Positions 57,701 through 64,000 of a stretch of DNA of 64,000 nt are shown here, piece after piece. Where the stretch lies: NCBI GenBank assembly GCA_963921195.1, contig OY992540.1, positions 175,059,896-175,123,895 of the forward strand, given 5' to 3'. Every line of letters starts with the position of its first letter. Position 1 is the first letter of the stretch. Under the pieces are notes generated by a model. The model was not told the origin of the DNA, searched no databases, and saw nothing but the letters and a program-made list of their open reading frames with translations. The position numbers were made by a program, and so were the translations under genes. Source of the DNA: Pegoplata infirma. Lineage: Eukaryota; Arthropoda; Insecta; Diptera; Anthomyiidae.

Positions 57701-57916
57701 AAACTAGAGACTAAATTTAGTAAAACTAAGTCTTAGAGGATGCCACTAGGGATAGCAAATGAAAGAGTAGCATCTCCCCTAATTTTCGTATTTTATTATT
57801 TTTACATACCAGAAAAAAGGAGGTATGTTACGTCCTTTCAAAAATGTATCCTTCAATATCATTTCAAAATTTTTAACAAAATATTTTGATAAAGTTTTTA
57901 AATGACTTTATTCCAG

Positions 57917-58085
57917 GGTTGGCAACCGAAACGAATAACGGTATCGGTAACGGTATTGGTATCACATATATTTTATATCGGTAACGGTAAAGGTAACGGT
58001 ATTTTCGGTTATTTCGGTAACGGTAAACCGTTACCGAAACATCAATACCGGTACGTACCGGTATTATGAATAAAAATGTTTACAA
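57917..58085. repeat. GGTAACGGTA repeat block, probable left end of another element
   Basis: CAGGGTTGGCAACCGAAACG at 57917 is followed by repeated GGTAACGGTA/TACCGTTACC and CGGTACGTACCGG palindromes to about 58065. It looks like a TIR with subterminal repeats; no right end was found in the window. Confidence 0.45.
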
Positions 58086-58289
58086 CCCGAGTAAAAAAGC
58101 TTTTATATAATTATATATAATTTGATAAAATTATATAAATTTATATCAAATTATATATAATTATATATAAAATTATTTGTATTGAAATATTTTTATACAT
58201 AATTATATATAATTAGATCTGCTTTACAAAATTATATATAATTTTATCTCTGAAGATATCTTGCATCATTTTTAAAACCTTCCAATCAT

Positions 58290-58560
58290 AGAATTGGGGT
58301 ATACTCACTTCTGTGTATGACGTGTCGAATCATAAGTCTAGGACCCCATAAAGTATATACAATATTATTGATCCATCATCGATTTTAAGAAATTCTATGA
58401 AAGTCCGTCCGTCTTTATAAGACACGATGCAGTCCAAAATAAAAAAAATAAGACTCCTGACATTATACGAATATGTCTTATGGTCAAATGCTGATTAAGT
58501 TTGTAAATGGTAAAAATCGGACCAAAGGGCAAATAGTTCATCTTGAAGGCCTAAGCTAAC
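58290..58560. repeat. Dispersed repeat with GACCCCATAAAGTATAT segment, copy 1
   Basis: GACCCCATAAAGTATAT, then ATTGATCCATCATCGATTTT and GTCCGTCCGTC tract, then a TCAAATGCTGATTAAGTT stretch, matching in order 62040-62230. Non-coding. Confidence 0.5.
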
Positions 58561-61157
58561 CTCTGAAAAACGACATAAAAAAATAAAATTGATATGTAAA
58601 TAATTAAATACATATAATTTTCAAAATTAGCGTGTGCAAAAATATTAAAACAAATACGTTGTGCTTTTTAAGTTTAAGCTTTGATTTATCAGTTTAGACC
58701 TGCGAATCAATTTTTAAAATTATATTTTTTGCACCAATAAATAAAAAATTATTGTGTTTTGAGTGTTGCATTTTTTTTTAAATTTCATAACAATATATAT
58801 ACATATATAAAGGCCGAATAAATACATTTTATTTTTATGTACCTTTTGGTACTAAAAATAAAAAAAAAAACAACATTTAATTTCATAACAATATTTTTTT
58901 TTAGTGTCAACTTTCAAAATAGTTTTTTTTGGAAAATTTAATTGTCAATCAAAAAAAAAAATATTAAAATTTTGTAATTTAATTTTTCTTGAAATTTAAA
59001 TTAAAATGAAATTTAAATTTAAATTAAAATGTTTTCATTTCTCTCGTTTTTTTGCGATTTATATCGTTACTTTTAATTGTTTCCAATCGGGCAAATATAT
59101 CAGAAGAGGTAATGTAAAATATTAAAAAAAGTACATATTAAAATAAAGTTTATTTCAGAATATGTATAAATTTTTTTCGTTATTAGTTTCGAAGTTTCCA
59201 AACATATCAAGAAATTCAAATACAATCGAAATGACTGCAAGCTTCCCTTTCTTTGGACAATGATTACTTTTTTGACTATTAAATGGATTGTGCAATTTAC
59301 CATCAATATTAATGCACCAATGATTTTCCCAAGCCTGCAGTTTTATATGAATTATTTATGGTTACGAATGGGTTTTAAAAAGGTACGACAGAATGTTGTT
59401 TTAAAAAATGTGTTTTCCATATCCCATGGGTGACAGTGCCATGCACGGTACCGTGCCAAAAAACATCAAAAATTATTTTGTTATGACATGAGACAAAACG
59501 TTCCTGTCTGATCCAGACGTCGTGTAAAGAAGAACATAAGTAAAGCAAACTAAATGTTTTGTACTGTAATTTGTTATTTTAATAAGTGCATTTTTTCCGT
59601 TATTTTTATTACTATTGGTTTTTCTGTTATAACTTGTTATTATTTGAATATTTTATATTAATTTTTCCATTTGTATTTGTGTACATTTTTTAATATTTTA
59701 TTTTGTTGAGTAAATAAAAAATAAAATTAATTGCTGAAATTTTAATTTAAAAAACCCTAAAATCATAGTGATCTTTCATATCTAATAATATAAAATAATA
59801 TATTTTTTTATAAAATTATATAAAATTGTATAAAATTAGATAAAAAACTTTTTCGGATATAATTTTATCAAATTTTATATAATTTTATCAAATTATATAT
59901 AATTTGATATAATTTTATCTAATTTTATAAAATTTGATCCACCAATTCCTGGATATAATTATATATCGTGAACCTATATTCAAAATATGCCAACTCAAAT
60001 TTGACCGAAATGAGTTTCCGATGGAAAATAGCTCCCCTATGCAATACCCATTTGTGGTAAAAATTTCAGAGCAAAAAAATAATTTTTTGTCGTTTTACAT
60101 CCATTTTTGTTATTCTGCTAACTCAAAGTACATATTTTTTTGGTGAAAATAAATGCCAACTCCCATTGTAAATTTCCAAAAATTTTTCAAAATTTTTTTT
60201 AAAAAAAATTAGACCACATATCTTATTGCATTTGCCTTTCTGAACACGAATCTGGTAAAGATTTTGATACCTAATGCCTAGTTTTCGAGATATTGCCATT
60301 TTGAAAATATCGGTAAATAGTGTTTGCAAAAAAAAAATTGCTTATATTTATATAACTTTCAAACTATTTATCAGATTGAAACATTATGAGTGGGGCAAAT
60401 AAAGTCAATGATATAAGCTTTCAAAATAGCTAGTTTGGAGCGAGCCTTCTACAATAAAGCGTGAGTTACAGAGTGCCAAAGTTGACCACCCTGAGATTAA
60501 AAGGCTTTCGGAGCTAGTAACTTTTAAAAATGTGCAAAGATTTTTAATTTTTTTTAGTTTTTGCAATTACCGCACTAAGGAAAACAAAATCCAAAAAAAA
60601 AAAAAAATTTATAAAAATTTTTCAAAAAAAAAAATTATTTTTAGTTTCCGACAAAATATGCCAACTCTAAAAAAATATTTGTTTTTTGATATAGTAATAA
60701 ATGCCATCTCAAAAAAATATGCAAACCAGTGCAAAATATGAAATTTTTGGCATAGGTAAAAATTATTTAGAATATTTAAACCACACCGAAAAAAATCCAT
60801 GCAACATTTTACGAAAAAAAGTTTCGTACTTTTTATTTTCGTAAAATACACGAAAGTTGACTACATATTACGAAAAACTTTAGTACTGAATTTCGTATTT
60901 TTACGAAAGTAACGAAAATGATTAGTAAATATTTTTTTCGTAATATTTACGAATGTTGACTACATATTACGAAAAAAATGTTGTAAAAACTTTTGTAATT
61001 TTACGAAAGTAACGAAAAAAAGAATGTAAATGATTCTTTCGTAAAATATACGAATGTTGACGGCATATTACAAAAAAATTGTACAGACTTTCGTATTTTT
61101 ACAAAAATAATTCGTAAAAACTTCTTTCGTAAAATATACGAAAGTGGACTTTATATT

Positions 61158-61952
61158 TAGGCTGACCATTCGTACTGATTTGATCAGTACATGTACTGAT
61201 TTTTAGTCACGTGTACTGATCAAAAAAGCGTGTACTGATTTGTACTGATTTTTTAAAATATGTACTGATTGTACTGATTTTTGAATATTTTAACGAAAAA
61301 TTATATTTTTATTCAAAAATTCTTTACAAAAACTGAAATTTCCCTAAAATAAGGAATCAGAGATATGTTTTATTGTACAAATTATAACGATCCAGGAGTG
61401 CGTGAATCCAAAAAATGTTTTTTAACGAAAAATTTATCAAAGCCCGAGGTCTTTTTATCTTCATACAAAAAAATTTCAAATAAAACTGAGATGTTTTGAT
61501 TAGTAAAGTCGTCAGAACCTTAGGGGATTTATTCCTAAAAATAAACACAAAGTCTAAGTTTTTTCCTATTGAAATAAAAACCGATCCTAGATCAAAGTTT
61601 TTTAAGAAATGTGATCATAATCTGGGATGTTTCCTTAAATGAAAAAATTGTAGAACTTTTGGAAAAAGTCCTCAGAATATACAGTTTTTTTAAAGAAATA
61701 AAATTATTTTGAAGTTGTTTGAGGTCAACTACTCTTTTACAACTTTCTGTAAAACAACTTCTACAGTTAATATCAGTTGTTTTTGCTGTAAAACTAGTTG
61801 GCCTCAAACAACTACAATTGATACTAATTTAAATGTTTAACAGCTGAAAACATTCGTCATACATTTTATTCTTCAGCAAGACTTTTCACAGAATGTTTTC
61901 TAGGCAAAAAATGGGTGTACTGATTTGAGTTCAAGAAAAAATGGTCACCCTA
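61158..61952. mobile_element. hAT-like element, TAGGSTGACCAT ends, 8-bp duplication TTTATATT
   Basis: Ends TAGGCTGACCATTCGTACTG and AAATGGTCACCCTA are inverted apart from one base, with perfect TTTATATT duplications (61150-61157; 61953-61960). GTACTGATTT recurs at least eight times within 120 bp of the left end and once at the right. 795 bp, non-coding. Closely similar in layout to 29138-31104. Confidence 0.9.
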
Positions 61953-62039
61953 TTTATATTACGAAAAAAATAATCAAGAATTTTAAAATTTTACAAAACT
62001 AATGAAAAAAGAAGAAATCTTTAAATGCATGCTTAAAGG

Positions 62040-62470
62040 GTGTTTTTATGCCCTCTAACTACAGTATTGGGGTATAATAAAAAAATATCGGTCGGGGACC
62101 CCATAAAGTATATTTATTATTGATCCATGATAAATTCTAAGGCATTCTATTAATGTCCGTCTATTGCACGGAAACCACGGAACAAGTCTTTTGGCCATCA
62201 GCAGGTTAAGTTCGTATGTGGGCAAAAAAGTTTTATTTCTTTAAACCAACCTATGGAAAACTCATTTTTTTAAAGTGTTTTTTGTTGTTTTGTTAAACAA
62301 ATGAAACATTTTTATGTCACAAAAATTTAAAGTAATGAGCTTCGACCCAGGGGATTAGAAAATGCCTTGTGGTCGTGGGTATAAAGAATTAATTTCAATA
62401 ATGATAACTCTGATATTTTTTTTACATATTTGGGGTAATAAAAATTCGGCACAGCCGACTTAAGAGCTCT
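62040..62470. repeat. Dispersed repeat with GACCCCATAAAGTATAT segment, copy 2
   Basis: Matches 58290-58560 in order and ends with AAAATTCGGCACAGCCGACTTAA, the terminal motif of the MITE at 3294-3748. This suggests a shared dispersed family whose right end is the CGGCACAGCCGA motif. Confidence 0.5.
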
Positions 62471-63392
62471 CTCTTGGTTTTTATTTAATTTAAGGATCAA
62501 TTAAAATTTGAGGCTAATCGGATCAAATAAAATTTGAGGCTTGATGATATACATAAGTTTTTTTTACATGTGGGGAGGTGGTCCTCCAAAAAAATCATCT
62601 CAACATATCATCATAAGTTCTTGTAGTGTGAACGTAGCCTAAAACAAAATCACTGTAAATAATGAATGAAATCTTATAAGTCTCTGTTAAGAAGAAGCAA
62701 TTAATTGCTTGGAAATGTTGCTGTAAAAACGTTGAAAACGTTGTTCTTATTCTCAAGAAAGAATTTTTACATGTAATTTCGTTAATTTAAGGATTTTTTT
62801 TATTTACCAAAAAAATTTCGTAAAAATAAAAATATTTCGTTTATTTTACGAAATAATTTCGTAAAACGAAAAAAATATTTCGTTTATTTTACGAAAATTT
62901 TCGTAAAACACAAAAATTTATTGCGTTTATTTTACGAAATTTTTTTGTAAAATACAAAAACAATTTCGTTTATTTTACGAAACAATTTCGTGCATTTTGT
63001 ACATTGTACGCAAGAATTTCGTGGTGCGAAACAACGAAATTTTTCGTACAATGTACGAACGTTTTCGTACATATAAGGCAGGAATTTTTTTCGGTGCATG
63101 TTATGGAAGGTACATTGTTTATTTTTACAATAATATGCAAAATAACCAGTTTTTTAGCTCTCCTGAAAAGTAAGCTTTTTCGAGTTGGCATTTATTGAAT
63201 ATAGTTCGACGATATAATTTTATCAAATTATATATAATTTGATAAAAGTGCGTTATATCAAATTATATATAATTATATATAAAAATTTTTACTCGGGAAG
63301 ACACAAATTTGTTAAAAACACGTAAAAAATAAAAAATTAAATATTTAAAAAAATTAAAAAACTGTTAAATTTAGTACATTTTCAATACATAA

Positions 63393-63929
63393 TAGTGCCC
63401 CCCATTTCCCGGTTCTCGGTATTCCCGGGAATACCGGTATTCCCGGTTCTGGAACCGGTTTCCCGGTTCTAGATATATTCCCGGGAATACCGGTATTCCC
63501 GGTTCTGATCCTGGTACCGGTTCTCAAAAACCAAAAAAATACTATACCATAAAATATTTAAATTACACTATTTAATCAGTATTTCAGTAATATTTAGTTG
63601 TGTTTGTAAAATTATTTAAAAATCAGCAACTATTTTTTCTAAAATTAAAAAAATAAAATGGAAATGGTGTTATTCACATGTTTTGTATTTTTTTTGGTAA
63701 AAGCAAAGAAAAAATTTTAATTGTACAAAATTTTACAAAATATTCATACCGGTATTCCCGGGAATACCGTCAGAACCGGAACCGGGAATACCGGTATTCC
63801 CGGGAATACCGGTATTCCCGGGAATACCGGGAATGAATTAAGAACCGGGAAACCGGTACCATTTCCCGGTAATACCGAGAACCGGGAATACCGGTATTCC
63901 CGGTACTACGGTACTGACCGTAGGCACTA
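63393..63929. mobile_element. hAT-like element, TAGTGCC ends, 8-bp duplication ATACATAA, CCGGTATTCCCGG repeats
   Basis: Short ends TAGTGCC and GGCACTA with perfect ATACATAA duplications (63385-63392; 63930-63937). Subterminal blocks 63408-63520 and 63750-63908 are GC-rich arrays of GGAATACCGGTATTCCCGG palindromes in an otherwise AT-rich body. The Gly/Thr-rich frame at 63721-63930 is this array translated. 537 bp. Confidence 0.85.
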
Positions 63930-64000
63930 ATACATAATAATATATGTACTAGTATTAAATACTATAAATTAACTCAGAATTTAATTAAAAAATTCACGCC

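Larger units (their letters stand above)
60784..63096. mobile_element. CACCGAAAAAAAT-ended foldback with TTACGAAA arrays, 2-bp duplication CA
   Basis: Left CACCGAAAAAAATCCATGC, right GGAATTTTTTTCGGTG, flanked by CA. The arms are degenerate arrays of ATTTTACGAAA/TTTCGTAAAAT (60810-61145; 61960-62000; 62815-63070), one orientation per side. Interrupted by the hAT-like element 61158-61952 and a dispersed repeat at 62040-62470. Frames such as 62970-63191 are repeat translations. Confidence 0.7.
58086..63297. mobile_element. CCCGAGTAAAAA-ended foldback, 2-bp duplication AA
   Basis: Left CCCGAGTAAAAAAGCTTTTA, right TATAAAAATTTTTACTCGGG, flanked by AA on both sides. The arms consist of AATTATATATAATTTGATA words (58110-58250; 63205-63280), with a further block at 59790-59935. 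The ends resemble those of 37919-41519 (CCCGGTGAAAAAT). It contains the element 60784-63096 and a decayed dispersed repeat (58290-58560). 5212 bp, no transposase. Confidence 0.7.

Noticed and set aside
63721..63930. Gly/Thr-rich frame reading NTGIPGNTGIPGN
   Set aside because: Collagen-like pattern arises from the CCGGTATTCCCGG array inside a hAT-like element.
1..64000. tRNA, rRNA, CRISPR or prokaryotic operon features
   Set aside because: None recognised; introns, splice sites, poly-A tailed LINEs and AT-rich spacing show this is nuclear insect DNA.

Overview
The window is AT-rich nuclear DNA of a higher fly (Diptera, Brachycera; species not resolvable by eye). It lies inside one large host gene on the minus strand. 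Two exons are recognisable: 44030-44150 and 22364-22585. They join in phase and encode consecutive parts of an insect ceramide synthase (Drosophila Schlank type), including the homeodomain-like helix and the first part of the TLC/Lag1p domain. The intron between them is about 21.4 kb. The first coding exon and the remaining TLC exons were not found, so the window starts and ends inside introns.

Almost everything else is transposon. (1) One non-LTR retrotransposon family (LOA/R1-like: ORF1, then APE endonuclease-RT-RNase H in ORF2) occurs on the minus strand as an intact copy at 6869-12076, a degenerate 3' fragment at 16998-19265, and a copy at 27216-42943 blown up from about 5 kb to 15.7 kb by insertions. 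(2) A second LOA-like element (44961-50574, plus strand) has a poly-A tail and a 5-bp target duplication. Its ORF1 is broken and its RT has lost the YADD box by an in-frame deletion. It sits in the endonuclease ORF of a third non-LTR element (44436-51091). A jockey-like RT relic on the minus strand (51092-53162) abuts that element.

(3) There is a dense set of non-autonomous, mostly foldback DNA transposons. Those whose ends can be paired fall into four classes. Class one has TIRs starting TAG/TAA and 8-bp target duplications (hAT-like; ten elements, nine with perfect duplications). Class two has ends beginning CCC (or CACCG) and 2-bp duplications of varying sequence. Class three is a 289-bp MITE family with 3-bp duplications (three copies). 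Class four is Harbinger-like with a TAA duplication. Several are nested; the deepest stack (33911-42206) has four to five levels and can be peeled apart with target duplications at nearly every step.

Layout: 1-6000 foldback elements and MITEs; 5930-13042 hAT-like element carrying the intact LINE; 13043-22320 foldbacks and a LINE fragment; 22364-22585 host exon; 22586-27215 foldbacks; 27216-42943 disrupted LINE with its nests; 44030-44150 host exon; 44436-53162 three interlocked LINEs; 53163-64000 foldback and hAT-like elements. No rRNA, tRNA, CRISPR or bacterial-type operon was seen. Many open frames in the window start at non-ATG codons or lie inside repeats and are not genes.
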